Source: Bacteroidales bacterium (GTDB taxonomy: Bacteria > Bacteroidota > Bacteroidia > Bacteroidales > UBA932). Taken from it: 45,236 bases of DNA. Of this stretch, positions 37,056 through 44,904 are shown piece after piece. The stretch covers positions 1 to 45,236 of the forward strand of contig JAFRXI010000026.1 of NCBI GenBank assembly GCA_017437755.1. The letters run 5' to 3'. Both the position numbers and the translations under genes were made by a program. Under the pieces are notes generated by a model. That model was not told the origin of the DNA. It made no database searches and saw nothing but the letters and a program-made list of their open reading frames with translations. The stretch's first letter is position 1, and each line of letters begins with the position of its first letter.

Positions 37056-37086
37056 TTTGCTGATAACGAAAAAAGTTGTACTTTTG
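37056..37086 (+). promoter_or_regulatory. Promoter of tRNA-Leu
   Basis: TTTG at 37056-37059 and TACTTTTG at 37079-37086, about 19 nt apart, form a good -33/-7 pair. The tRNA 5' end lies 30 nt beyond the -7 box. Confidence 0.75.
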
Positions 37087-37116
37087 CAGTCCAATCCCGT
37101 AGCAGGGGTTCTACCG

Positions 37117-37199
37117 GCGGATGTGGTGAAATGGTAGACACGCTACTTTGAGGGGGTAGTGGGCGATGGCCCGTGGGAGTTCGACTCTCCCCATCCGCA
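37117..37199 (+). tRNA. tRNA-Leu (anticodon GAG)
   Basis: An 83-nt class II tRNA. The acceptor stem GCGGATG pairs with CATCCGC at the 3' end and the discriminator is A. The anticodon stem CTACT/GGTAG (one G-T) encloses the loop TTGAGGG, giving anticodon GAG. The long variable arm GGGCGATGGCCCG-like segment (37160s) and T-arm GGGAGTTCGACTCTCCC are present. CCA is not encoded. Confidence 0.95.
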
Positions 37200-37200
37200 C

Positions 37201-37230
37201 AAAAAGACGACCTTTCAAGGCCGTCTTTTT
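37201..37230 (+). terminator. Intrinsic terminator after tRNA-Leu
   Basis: AAAAAGACG pairs with CGTCTTTTT across a short CC/GG-extended hairpin, ending in a T-run, directly after the tRNA. The A/T tracts are symmetric, but no minus-strand gene enters here. Confidence 0.85.
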
Positions 37231-37276
37231 CATTAAAATCGCTATCTTGCGGAGTCAATTCAAAGAATCCAGACTT

Positions 37277-38302
37277 ATGAAAAGGTTCGCTCTATTGTTT
37301 TTTGTGCTTTTCCCGGCAATCATCATCCATTCCGGAGACTGTTTTGGCAAATCCAGGAAACAAGCCTATGTCCCCAAACACGAATTCAGCATACAGGGAG
37401 GCTGCTCCTATAACACCATATACATGGCAAAAAGCGGGGATGAGACAATTGAAAGGGGTAAGTACAGGCCCGCAAGCATGAAATTCAGCCCCCTGCTTCC
37501 GGCCGGATTTGAATATACCTATCATTTTGACTCACATTGGGGTATTACCACCGGATTCGGGCTGTCCCATCATCCCTATTTCAATAACGGCTCCACCGGG
37601 ACACATACTGTAGTGGAGCCGGGAACGTATCCTCATGCAAACAGTAACAAGGCCGTTTTCCATCAATACGTCTTCGAAGATGAGAGTTTGGATTTCGTTC
37701 TGGATTATATAACCATCCCCATTTTGGGCAAATATATGTTCCCTGTCGGAAAAGGGTTCCAACTTTACACTCAGGCAGGATTCCGTCTAGGGCTTCTGTT
37801 AGCCGCAGAAATGGATTTCGCAACTGGCAGCAACGGTTGTTCGCTCACGGAAATGACCCTGGATGGCAGCACGAAAGAGAGTTACATTCCCCTCGACAAT
37901 TTCGAAGCCCAGCTTTGCAGTATAGACGACGAATTGATGTTCAGTCACGGCCGCAGCGTGGGAGGCGGGGAAGAAGACGAAGTCCGTTACTTCCGTCCCG
38001 TCAACCTGTACTCCTCCCTGGAAGCCGGAGTCCGCATCCCGGTTTACGGCTCATTGGGGCTCTATCTGGGAGGATTCGTCGATGTCGGCATGATCCGTCC
38101 CGTTTCAAGCCAAAAGAACATCTATCCCGTAATGTCGGAGGGAAGACGTGTTTCAGTTCCTCTGCTCGAGAACTGGTGCGCCGTCCAAGACATGTCCATA
38201 ACCAAAGACAAGGACAACTATGTGGTGACCGCAAACCAGCAGCCCTTCATCAAGCGCGTCATCCCCTTATCCGCCGGCCTCAAGTTCAAGATTGCATTCT
38301 GA
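37277..38302 (+). CDS. Outer-membrane beta-barrel protein (PorT-like), function unknown
   Basis: The 341-residue protein has a signal peptide (about 1-24, LLFFVLFPAIIIHSG). An alternating pattern of aromatic and glycine-rich strands follows: HEFSIQGGCSYNTIYM, FEYTYHFDSHWGITTGFGLS, KYMFPVGKGFQLYTQAGFRLG and GSLGLYLGGFVDVGM. It ends in AGLKFKIAF, a terminal Phe typical of Bam substrates. A porin or barrel role is inferred. A longer frame runs back into the tRNA, so the ATG at 37277 was chosen. Confidence 0.78.
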   Translation: MKRFALLFFVLFPAIIIHSGDCFGKSRKQAYVPKHEFSIQGGCSYNTIYMAKSGDETIERGKYRPASMKFSPLLPAGFEYTYHFDSHWGITTGFGLSHHPYFNNGSTGTHTVVEPGTYPHANSNKAVFHQYVFEDESLDFVLDYITIPILGKYMFPVGKGFQLYTQAGFRLGLLLAAEMDFATGSNGCSLTEMTLDGSTKESYIPLDNFEAQLCSIDDELMFSHGRSVGGGEEDEVRYFRPVNLYSSLEAGVRIPVYGSLGLYLGGFVDVGMIRPVSSQKNIYPVMSEGRRVSVPLLENWCAVQDMSITKDKDNYVVTANQQPFIKRVIPLSAGLKFKIAF

Positions 38303-38323
38303 GGACCGTATCGATTCTGCCGG

Positions 38324-39121
38324 TTACATTTTGCCGATGTGGTCCAGGAGGATATGGAAGCCGGGGCCTGCCATGGCGCCGTGTCCGTGTCCGCCGATCT
38401 CATAGAGAAAGGTTGACTTGTGGCCGCACAGTTTCATCATCCTGGCAAGATACTGGTTCTCGTCATAGCGGCCGTACAGTTCCAGTTCGCGGTCGCCGCA
38501 GACCAGCACCAGCGGCGGGCAGTCGCCCCGGACCCAGTACAGGGGGGCATACTCGTCGATAGTGGGCTGCAGCGGAGGGATCCCCTGCATCTTCCTCACG
38601 TTGAAATGCGAGATGGCCTGTCCGCTGAAAGGAACGTACATCCTGACAGAATCGGCATCCACTCCGTACTTCTCAAGAATCGATTTGCGCAGGCAGAGCA
38701 TCATTGAGATGTAGCCTCCGGCCGAATGGCCGGAAACGACTATCGCAGAAGGGTCGCCGCCATATTCGGAGATGTGCGAGAACACCCAGGCGACGGCCTC
38801 CGCGGCATCGTCCAGGATACAGTCCACGGTAACCCTCGGAAGTAGCCGGTAATTGACCGCAACCACCACAAGTCCTTTTTCCTTGAGTTCGGCCGGGATA
38901 TGCTTGTGGCCTCCCTCAAGCCCTCCTCCGTGGAACCAGACCACCACCGGAAGGGGCCTTTCCGAAACGGCGGAAGGCGTATAGACGTCCAGCATAAGAC
39001 GCTCCTGCGAATAGGAATCGGTCTTTACAGTATACCTGATATCCTTTCTGGTAATTCCCTGGGCGACCGCCGTAACAGCCGCAAACATCGCAAGGAAGAG
39101 TGTGAAAACTGCCCTTCTCAT
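38324..39121 (-). CDS. Secreted alpha/beta-hydrolase esterase
   Basis: The 265-residue protein has a signal peptide (about 1-20). The hydrolase fold shows the oxyanion motif HGGG (64-67), nucleophile S133 in GHSAGG, a plausible Asp in VCGDRELEL, and His in GGHGHG. This is the feruloyl/acetyl-xylan or BD-FAE-type carbohydrate esterase layout. It starts 12 bp after the GH43 stop on the same strand, so it probably removes acyl groups from the same glycan. The substrate is not proven. Confidence 0.87.
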   Translation of the reverse strand: MRRAVFTLFLAMFAAVTAVAQGITRKDIRYTVKTDSYSQERLMLDVYTPSAVSERPLPVVVWFHGGGLEGGHKHIPAELKEKGLVVVAVNYRLLPRVTVDCILDDAAEAVAWVFSHISEYGGDPSAIVVSGHSAGGYISMMLCLRKSILEKYGVDADSVRMYVPFSGQAISHFNVRKMQGIPPLQPTIDEYAPLYWVRGDCPPLVLVCGDRELELYGRYDENQYLARMMKLCGHKSTFLYEIGGHGHGAMAGPGFHILLDHIGKM

Positions 39122-39133
39122 GATGGTGAAATG

Positions 39134-40207
39134 TTAAAATTTTGGTGCAATATCACTATCGGCCGGCTTGCCGTCCTTTACAAAAGGCCAGCCGTCCTCG
39201 TCCCAGAACAGCCTCTGCAGCATCATGTAACGATTTGATGAAGAACCGTTTATGGAGCTGTTATGGCAATGGTAGAGGATATAGTCCTGGCCGGTGGTGT
39301 CGGTAAATATCTCTCCGTTGTGACCAGGGCCGAAGAAGGCGTCGCCCTGGCTGCTGGAGATGACCTCTGTGGCGTTCCCTTCCGTCATCTTCTTCCCTTC
39401 CCTGTCGACGAATTCCCCGGTAAGGGACTTGCTCCGTCCCACCACGATGCGGTAGGTATGGTTGCTGTACAGTCCGGCACTGGCAAAGAGATACCACCAG
39501 TCCCCGTGCCTGTGCAGATATGTTCCCTCATAAACCTTGCTGCGGCTGCTGTTGACGGAGACATCCACACCGGCCACATGGGTGTAGGTGGCCCCGGGCG
39601 CAAGCGAAGTGCCGTCGCCGGTGAGTTCCACCCGGAACACTTTTCCGGTACTTCCAAAGAAGAGCCAGACCTTGCCGGTTTCGGGGTCCACCACAACCTC
39701 GGGGTCGATGGAGTCCTTGATGCCGCCGTTTGTCTTTGAATGGGTTATCACTCCCGCCCAGTTGAAAGGGCCTGCCGACGAGGTGGAACGGAAAAGGCCT
39801 ATCCCCGAATCCTGCGCGGAATTGTACAGCGATATGTACAGGTTCCAGTAATTCCCTATCTTGATCATGTCGGGGGCCCAGAAATTCTTGCCCACCTTCT
39901 GGGCCTCCTGGGTGTCTGCAGTGCTCTGCGCCTTGAAATACGTCTTAGTCCAGGTTACCAGGTCCGGACTTGACCATATGTACTGATTGGTTCCGGTAGC
40001 CAGCGAAAAGTAACTCTCCCCTGCTTTCCAGATTGTGGGGTCAGGCCAGCTGGATGAGAGCACGGGATTGTTGAATATCTTGTCGGGGGCCTCGGCTCCG
40101 GGCTCATCGGAAGGATGCACAGGACCGTAATAATGCCTTGTGTTGGCATCGTTGGTACATCCTGCAAACATAACCAGTATCAGCACGAATGCTGCCTTTT
40201 TCATCAT
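39134..40207 (-). CDS. GH43 family glycoside hydrolase lipoprotein
   Basis: The 357-residue protein has a lipobox FAGC (Cys17) and a five-bladed-propeller GH43 pattern. Catalytic candidates are D56 (SSSWPDPTIW), the pKa-tuning D168 (KDSIDPEVVVD) and the general acid E227 (KVYEGTYLH). GH43 enzymes cleave arabinan, xylan side chains or related furanosides. Start choice between two adjacent ATGs (40207 and 40204) makes one residue of difference. It forms an operon with the esterase. No SusCD pair is adjacent. Confidence 0.93.
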   Translation of the reverse strand: MMKKAAFVLILVMFAGCTNDANTRHYYGPVHPSDEPGAEAPDKIFNNPVLSSSWPDPTIWKAGESYFSLATGTNQYIWSSPDLVTWTKTYFKAQSTADTQEAQKVGKNFWAPDMIKIGNYWNLYISLYNSAQDSGIGLFRSTSSAGPFNWAGVITHSKTNGGIKDSIDPEVVVDPETGKVWLFFGSTGKVFRVELTGDGTSLAPGATYTHVAGVDVSVNSSRSKVYEGTYLHRHGDWWYLFASAGLYSNHTYRIVVGRSKSLTGEFVDREGKKMTEGNATEVISSSQGDAFFGPGHNGEIFTDTTGQDYILYHCHNSSINGSSSNRYMMLQRLFWDEDGWPFVKDGKPADSDIAPKF

Positions 40208-40231
40208 GACAAATAAAGGATTGACACTTTG

Positions 40232-40262
40232 CAAATATACTCTCCCCAATCGAAAAAAACAA
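40232..40262 (-). promoter_or_regulatory. Promoter of GH43-esterase operon
   Basis: On the minus strand TTG (40260-40262) and TATATTTG (40232-40239) are 20 nt apart. The -33 region CCGGATTGTTTTTT matches that of the gene at 42333-43466 base for base. Confidence 0.8.
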
Positions 40263-40321
40263 TCCGGCACCGTTTAACATTCCGACGCTTGCCGTATCTT
40301 TATACCGTAACCACTATTTTT

Positions 40322-42325
40322 ATGAAGACCCGCTGTCTATTGCTCATCCCCGCCCTCCTGCTCTGTGAAGCCGCTTTCGGCCAGATTGGAAGGATGGTCT
40401 GCGACGAAACCTGCCGCACCGAATATCTCAAGACCGAAGAAAAGCCCGTCACCGCTCCGCCGGCTAAGCCAAAGCCCAAGGCTGCGGCGCCAAAGCCCGC
40501 GACGGCAACCGTTGTAACCGCCGCGGCCGCTCCGGCTTATGCGGTGGTCTCCCCTGTGGGACAGGCCACGGTCGAGCCCATAAAGCAGGCGCCAAGGCTT
40601 TCAACACTGGAAGGGAAGACCATCGCCGTGGTGGGCGTGAGCTTCATGACCGGAGTCACGCATCCAGAGATCAAAAGGCTGATCCTGGAGAATTATCCCG
40701 GGGCGAAGGTCCTGCTGCTGGATGAAATCGGCTATGCAGGGCCATATCCGGCCCCGGGCATAGTCAGGAAGCAGAAGCAAGAGTTTGAACAGAAACTCCG
40801 TGATTACAAGGTAGATGCGGTCATATCCGGGAACGGTGGATGTGGCCTGTGCACTCCCAAGGAGACCGGGTCGTGCATCACTGCGGAGTACATGGGAATC
40901 CCTTCGGTGGTGATTGCCGGGCCAGGCTTTGCCGACCAGGCGCGCTACACCGCAAGGAACAACGGTGTTGCCGTCATGCGGGTGGCCGAATATCCCGGCG
41001 CGTTTGCCGCCCAATCCGAGGAAGTCCTGCTCCGGAACACCCGTGAGGTACTCTGGCCCCAGATCGTAAATGCCCTTACTGAGCCAATCTCCCAGGAAGA
41101 GCTGATGCAGGCCAAAAAGATGGAAGGAGGCCTGCGCGACGACGTTTTCTACGGTACGCTTGATGAGATCAACCAGTATTTCAAGGAGCAGAACTGGACC
41201 GACGGGCTGCCCATAGTCCCGCCCACATATGAACTGGTGGAAGATTACCTGCGATATACTCCATATAAATGGGACCAAACCGTCGCCGTCCTTCCCATCG
41301 CCCACAGGAACACCACCGCGTGGCACGTGGCGGTGAATGCGGTGATGGCCGGCTGCAAGAGGGAATACATGCCCATCCTTATTGCGATGACAAAAGGCCT
41401 GGGCGACGGCAACTTCCGGCGTACCCTAGCCAGCACCCACGCATGGGTCCCGTACAGCTGGCTGAACGGTCCGCTCGCAAGGCAGCTGGGTATCGACTGC
41501 GGCCAGGGGCAGATAAACGAGGCCGCCAACGTAGCCATCGGCAGATTCATGAACCTGGCCCTCATGAACCTCTGCGGCTACTATGTAAAGCAGGACAGGA
41601 TGGGGACCTTCGGATATCCCATGCCATGGTGCATGGTGGAGGATGACGCGGCCTGCCTGCGCGTGGGCTGGGACCCTTGGCACGTACGCAAGGGATTCGG
41701 CATCAACGACAACACCATCACCCTCGGGTCCACCCTGCTTTGGGGCAACAACATGGCCCCTTCAACCACCGACCCGCAGAAAGTGATGGAACTGCTGGCC
41801 TGGGACATATCGGAGCGCTGCCAGTTTGCCCTGGGAAGCGGCAAGCAGTATACATTCCGCACCATCCTGATGACCGAACCCGTGGCTGCCATCCTGGCAC
41901 GGAGGTACAAGTCGCCGGAGGCCCTTGAAAAGGTGCTCATAGAAGAATCCCGCCGTCCCCTCAAGGAGCGCGCCTTTGCCAATTACTATGCAAACCCCGG
42001 AAGCCGCAAGGACGGAGGGGAGCATAATCTCAGGCAATATACAGCACATCTTGGTAAGACCGAGGAAGCCACAATGAGCCCTGCCCCGGAGTGGTACGAC
42101 ACTTCCGAGGGGGAAATCAAGACCATTCCCACGATGAGACGCGGGATGACGGCGTTCATAATAACCGGTGACAGCGCCAGGAACAAGGTCCAGACTATGC
42201 CCGGCGGAGGATATGCGACCGTACAGATAGAACTGCCCGAAGATTGGGATGCCCTGATGGAGGCGCTGGGTTACAAAAGCTTGAAAGAATTCAGGTTAGG
42301 CGCCCGGCTGCAGTTGAGGCCGTGA
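40322..42325 (+). CDS. Secreted UGSC-like / 'DGLPIVPPT' domain fusion protein, function unknown
   Basis: The 667-residue protein has a signal peptide (about 1-20, EAAFGQ) and a Pro/Ala/Lys linker (about 40-90). The next domain (about 100-260) shows TIAVVGVSFMTGVTHPEI and GNGGCGLCTPKETGSC, with C174 and C177 in CGLC. This resembles the UGSC-motif (seleno)protein family, here with Cys in place of Sec. The second domain (about 270-660) begins DGLPIVPPT (D294) and has VNAVMAGC (C345) and WLNGPLARQLG. It resembles a widespread uncharacterised family often encoded beside UGSC proteins. Function is unknown. A TATCTTTA box lies about 35 nt upstream. Confidence 0.75.
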   Translation: MKTRCLLLIPALLLCEAAFGQIGRMVCDETCRTEYLKTEEKPVTAPPAKPKPKAAAPKPATATVVTAAAAPAYAVVSPVGQATVEPIKQAPRLSTLEGKTIAVVGVSFMTGVTHPEIKRLILENYPGAKVLLLDEIGYAGPYPAPGIVRKQKQEFEQKLRDYKVDAVISGNGGCGLCTPKETGSCITAEYMGIPSVVIAGPGFADQARYTARNNGVAVMRVAEYPGAFAAQSEEVLLRNTREVLWPQIVNALTEPISQEELMQAKKMEGGLRDDVFYGTLDEINQYFKEQNWTDGLPIVPPTYELVEDYLRYTPYKWDQTVAVLPIAHRNTTAWHVAVNAVMAGCKREYMPILIAMTKGLGDGNFRRTLASTHAWVPYSWLNGPLARQLGIDCGQGQINEAANVAIGRFMNLALMNLCGYYVKQDRMGTFGYPMPWCMVEDDAACLRVGWDPWHVRKGFGINDNTITLGSTLLWGNNMAPSTTDPQKVMELLAWDISERCQFALGSGKQYTFRTILMTEPVAAILARRYKSPEALEKVLIEESRRPLKERAFANYYANPGSRKDGGEHNLRQYTAHLGKTEEATMSPAPEWYDTSEGEIKTIPTMRRGMTAFIITGDSARNKVQTMPGGGYATVQIELPEDWDALMEALGYKSLKEFRLGARLQLRP

Positions 42326-42332
42326 AAGGCTG

Positions 42333-43466
42333 TTAGAGGGCAAAGCTTACAGGATTGCCGTAATCGTTCCAGTTGCGCAGGTCGAGCGTAATCGCCTGCT
42401 GGTCATAGACATTGCTGTACTGGGTGTCTTCAATGTCGCCGTTATCCCAAACGAGGTTCTCCCAGTGCACCATGCTGAGGCATTCCCTGGCCTCCTCGAG
42501 GGTAAGGACACCACCGTGCTCACGAAGGTAATTCCCGGCCGTTTCATATCTCCACCAGCTCTTGCTCTGGGGATTGCCAACCCTCTCGTCCGGTTCGGTG
42601 GTATAGTATTTCTCTGAAAGGAGATGGTTGGTGACAAGCATATACTTCTCCTGAGGATCCTTGCGAAGGATCATCGACTTCCATCCGTCATCCTTGTCAA
42701 ACTCCAGGATGGCGCAGTCGCCCGATGCATCGGCAACCATGTAGTGATAACCGGAACCAACTGACGCATCGTGCCTTATATCAAGCGAGGAAGCCAGGTC
42801 AAGGGCCTCCTGGACGGTGGCGCAGCGGTCGAGCCACAGACGCATTATGATGGTGGTACCCACCTTGTGCTTCCCGCTTTCCTGGCAGGCCGCCTGGTTG
42901 GGAAGGGCCATGATGGAGGTGCAGAGCCCCTTCTCGTTGATACCGTCCACAGGGGCGTATACGGAGGCAAGGCAGCTGAGTTTTCCGGCAAAGGTGTCGG
43001 GAAGCTTTTCCAGCGAATACCCGAAGTGCGACATGTCGCTCACCGCGATGGACGCATAACCCTTCTTTGGCCGGGAGATGGTCACCATTGTGGGATTCTT
43101 GTAATAGTCGTAGTTGCGCCCGTAGTAGAAACCGCTGCCGTCGGCCTTGGCGGCCTGGAAACTGGTGCAGTTGAAAGCGGCCAGTTCACCGTTCTCATCG
43201 GCCACCTGGGCGCTTTTCATCTTTATGGGAATGCCCTTGCCGATACGCCCCACGACGTAGTCCAGCAGTTCGGCATTGCTGTCTATGTCTTTGGAAATCA
43301 GGTCGTCAAGGTCGTAGGAGGCCTTGTATTCCATCTGATAAAGGTACTTGTTGCCCCCGACGGACTCGATGGTGGAGAGAGACCTGATCTCCCCTCCCCA
43401 GACGATGGCTATGGCTATGCAAAGGGCAGCGACTGTGCCCAAAAACCATTTGATGGATCTTTTCAT
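42333..43466 (-). CDS. Choloylglycine-hydrolase/linear amide C-N hydrolase family protein
   Basis: The 377-residue Ntn-type hydrolase has an N-terminal signal or anchor helix (about 7-25). The likely nucleophile is C100 in FNCTSFQAAKADGSGFYYGRNYDYY, followed by the family's NYDYY and NGINEKGL-type segments (VDGINEKGLCTSIM). Typical members expose the catalytic Cys after processing. Here about 99 residues precede it, so either a propeptide is removed or the family is used without cleavage. Substrate (bile-acid conjugate or other amide) is unknown. Its promoter closely resembles that of the GH43 operon. Confidence 0.85.
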   Translation of the reverse strand: MKRSIKWFLGTVAALCIAIAIVWGGEIRSLSTIESVGGNKYLYQMEYKASYDLDDLISKDIDSNAELLDYVVGRIGKGIPIKMKSAQVADENGELAAFNCTSFQAAKADGSGFYYGRNYDYYKNPTMVTISRPKKGYASIAVSDMSHFGYSLEKLPDTFAGKLSCLASVYAPVDGINEKGLCTSIMALPNQAACQESGKHKVGTTIIMRLWLDRCATVQEALDLASSLDIRHDASVGSGYHYMVADASGDCAILEFDKDDGWKSMILRKDPQEKYMLVTNHLLSEKYYTTEPDERVGNPQSKSWWRYETAGNYLREHGGVLTLEEARECLSMVHWENLVWDNGDIEDTQYSNVYDQQAITLDLRNWNDYGNPVSFAL

Positions 43467-43490
43467 TGCTGACAATATTCTGACTGTATG

Positions 43491-43520
43491 CAAATATACT
43501 TTCCATAAATGAAAAAACAA
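43491..43520 (-). promoter_or_regulatory. Promoter of the Ntn-hydrolase gene
   Basis: On the minus strand TTG (43518-43520) and TATATTTG (43491-43498) are 19 nt apart, with CCGGATTGTTTTTT at the -33 end, shared with the GH43 promoter. Confidence 0.8.
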
Positions 43521-43604
43521 TCCGGATTGCGCTTAAATTCCGTCTTTCGGTATTGACACCCCCCGGCTTCTGCTGGAAACACTTGAAAGTATTCAGATTA
43601 TGAG

Positions 43605-43612
43605 TACCTTTG
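43605..43612 (+). promoter_or_regulatory. -7 promoter box of the 43618 gene (leaderless candidate)
   Basis: TACCTTTG ends 5 nt before the ATG at 43618, with a TTG near 43583 (in ACTTGAAAG) as a possible -33. An earlier ATG at 43600 lies upstream of the box and so is unlikely to be used. Confidence 0.6.
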
Positions 43613-43617
43613 CCTTG

Positions 43618-44289
43618 ATGAGTAAAGGCCGGATACTGCTTCTTCTTTTAGCGTTTCTTCTTGCCGAAGGGCTTTCCCCGGGGCAGGAAGTGCTCAAGGC
43701 CGCACGTATCCGGGCAAAAGGTGGCGGGAGGAACTTCCCGTCACTTGGACTTCCGGTCCGGACCGTGGGTGAAGACCCTGTGGTATGGTATAAAGACCGG
43801 CGATGGAGAGGCGCCGAATCAATGACGACGGATCCTTTCTGGACATTGGCCGTGCCGTCCAGGGACTCAGTACTTTGCGAGCGGTCCATTTCACCGGAAG
43901 TGCTGAGTTTCTGCCAGGAATGGATTGACGAGAAGCCGGCCGGAGGATTGGAATTGGTCTGGGGCCCCTTCCAGGGAGGCTATTTTGTAGCCCTCTGCAA
44001 AAAAACCAGAAACGGCCTGGGGTGGAAGTCGATCGGCCTTGTAATCTCAAAAGACGGCATGGACGGTACAAGGGGAATCTACCATTACAGCAGGAGCGTC
44101 AACTGGATAGAACACCAGATAGGTTACAACCTGTTTCCAAGGCTTCCCCGGCATCTCCAGGAAATCATCGAGGAAATGACCGCCGCCGAACTCCTGTGTC
44201 CTTTCCAGGAATACGACCCCCGCATTGACGACGGACCCGACCACGAAGTTGACTACGACATGGAAGAAGACGCCCGTGAGATAGCTTGA
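43618..44289 (+). CDS. Secreted protein of unknown function with acidic tail
   Basis: The 223-residue protein has a signal peptide (about 1-23, LLLLLAFLLAEGLSPG). Its globular part contains PVVWYKDRRWRGAES, FQGGYFVALCKKTR and GWKSIGLVISKDGMDG. The last 30 residues are strongly acidic (EYDPRIDDGPDHEVDYDMEE). No known family is recognised, and it has no operon partner. The second ATG was chosen from the promoter position. Confidence 0.65.
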   Translation: MSKGRILLLLLAFLLAEGLSPGQEVLKAARIRAKGGGRNFPSLGLPVRTVGEDPVVWYKDRRWRGAESMTTDPFWTLAVPSRDSVLCERSISPEVLSFCQEWIDEKPAGGLELVWGPFQGGYFVALCKKTRNGLGWKSIGLVISKDGMDGTRGIYHYSRSVNWIEHQIGYNLFPRLPRHLQEIIEEMTAAELLCPFQEYDPRIDDGPDHEVDYDMEEDAREIA

Positions 44290-44469
44290 CATGCCGCGGG
44301 GGGGCATTGACAAAACTTGGAAGTCGACGGTATTAAAAAGCCCAGAATCTTACAAGGAATCTAACCTCGTTGCTGTCAATCGTCAAGAGATAGACTTAGT
44401 ATTTGGCCTATATGGTTCTCCTAAAACGTACGTCCCGTAGCCTTTTCCTAGCGGCCAGTCTAAGTGCGC

Positions 44470-44554
44470 ATACCCTGCACCTTAATTGGACCCCTATAAG
44501 CAAAAATAGCCTGAAATGCTTATACCCTGCACCTTAATTGGACCCCTATAAGCA
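44470..44554. repeat. 33-bp direct repeats with internal palindrome
   Basis: Identical 33-bp copies lie at 44470-44502 and 44522-44554 (period 52 bp), each containing ACCCTGCACCTTAATTGGAC. The second is bounded by TGCTTATA/TATAAGCA, giving an 8-bp inverted repeat. The wider region is framed by AGTGCGCA (from 44464) and TGCGCACT (about 44570). The TGCACC...TTGGAC core resembles ends of IS3-family (IS150-type) elements, but no transposase is present. The 360-bp gap 44290-44650 holds nothing else I can name. Confidence 0.75.
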
Positions 44555-44649
44555 CCTACCCCGGAGGGGTGCGCACTAACCTCACGGGGCCGGACAATGC
44601 AAATCCATCCTTATTCATGTAATCCGGAAAATATCTCTGAGACCTTGAA

Positions 44650-44790
44650 TTGAAACACCTGCGCCACATAGCGCTGCTTGCGCTTATCATTGTTTACCCG
44701 CTTGCCTCAACGGCCCATGATGCGTGCTCCCCGGAAAAGGTCTACCTGCACTTCGACCGCAGCTGCCACACTGCCGGCGACACCGCCGTC
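44650..44790 (+). pseudogene. Truncated 5' fragment of a secreted MG2/carboxypeptidase-repeat-like gene
   Basis: From a TTG at 44650 the frame gives a signal peptide (LRHIALLALIIVYPLASTA) and then CSPEKVYLHFDRSCHTAGDT. This is close to the EKVYLHFDRpyY.aGDtvWfkay opening of large Bacteroidota extracellular proteins. After GDT the similarity stops and the frame continues into repeat-rich, Arg/Pro-rich sequence. It looks like a gene remnant left by rearrangement. A normal full-length gene would be several hundred codons. Confidence 0.6.
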
Positions 44791-44903
44791 GAACTCCGCT
44801 CGCCGAGGGGGCACTCCCGGAGGGCGCCGTCAGGCTGTGGAACTGTCGGATTTGCCCGGCCTGCGGCCGTCCACATCCGAACTCCGCTCGCCGCGGGGGC
44901 ACT
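44791..44903. repeat. Two 25-bp direct repeats at the remnant junction
   Basis: Copies at 44791-44815 and 44879-44903 differ at one base (GAACTCCGCTCGCCG, then A or C, then GGGGGCACT), 88 bp apart. The first copy begins exactly where the gene remnant loses similarity, so the repeat may mark a recombination or insertion point. Confidence 0.75.
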
Positions 44904-44904
44904 T

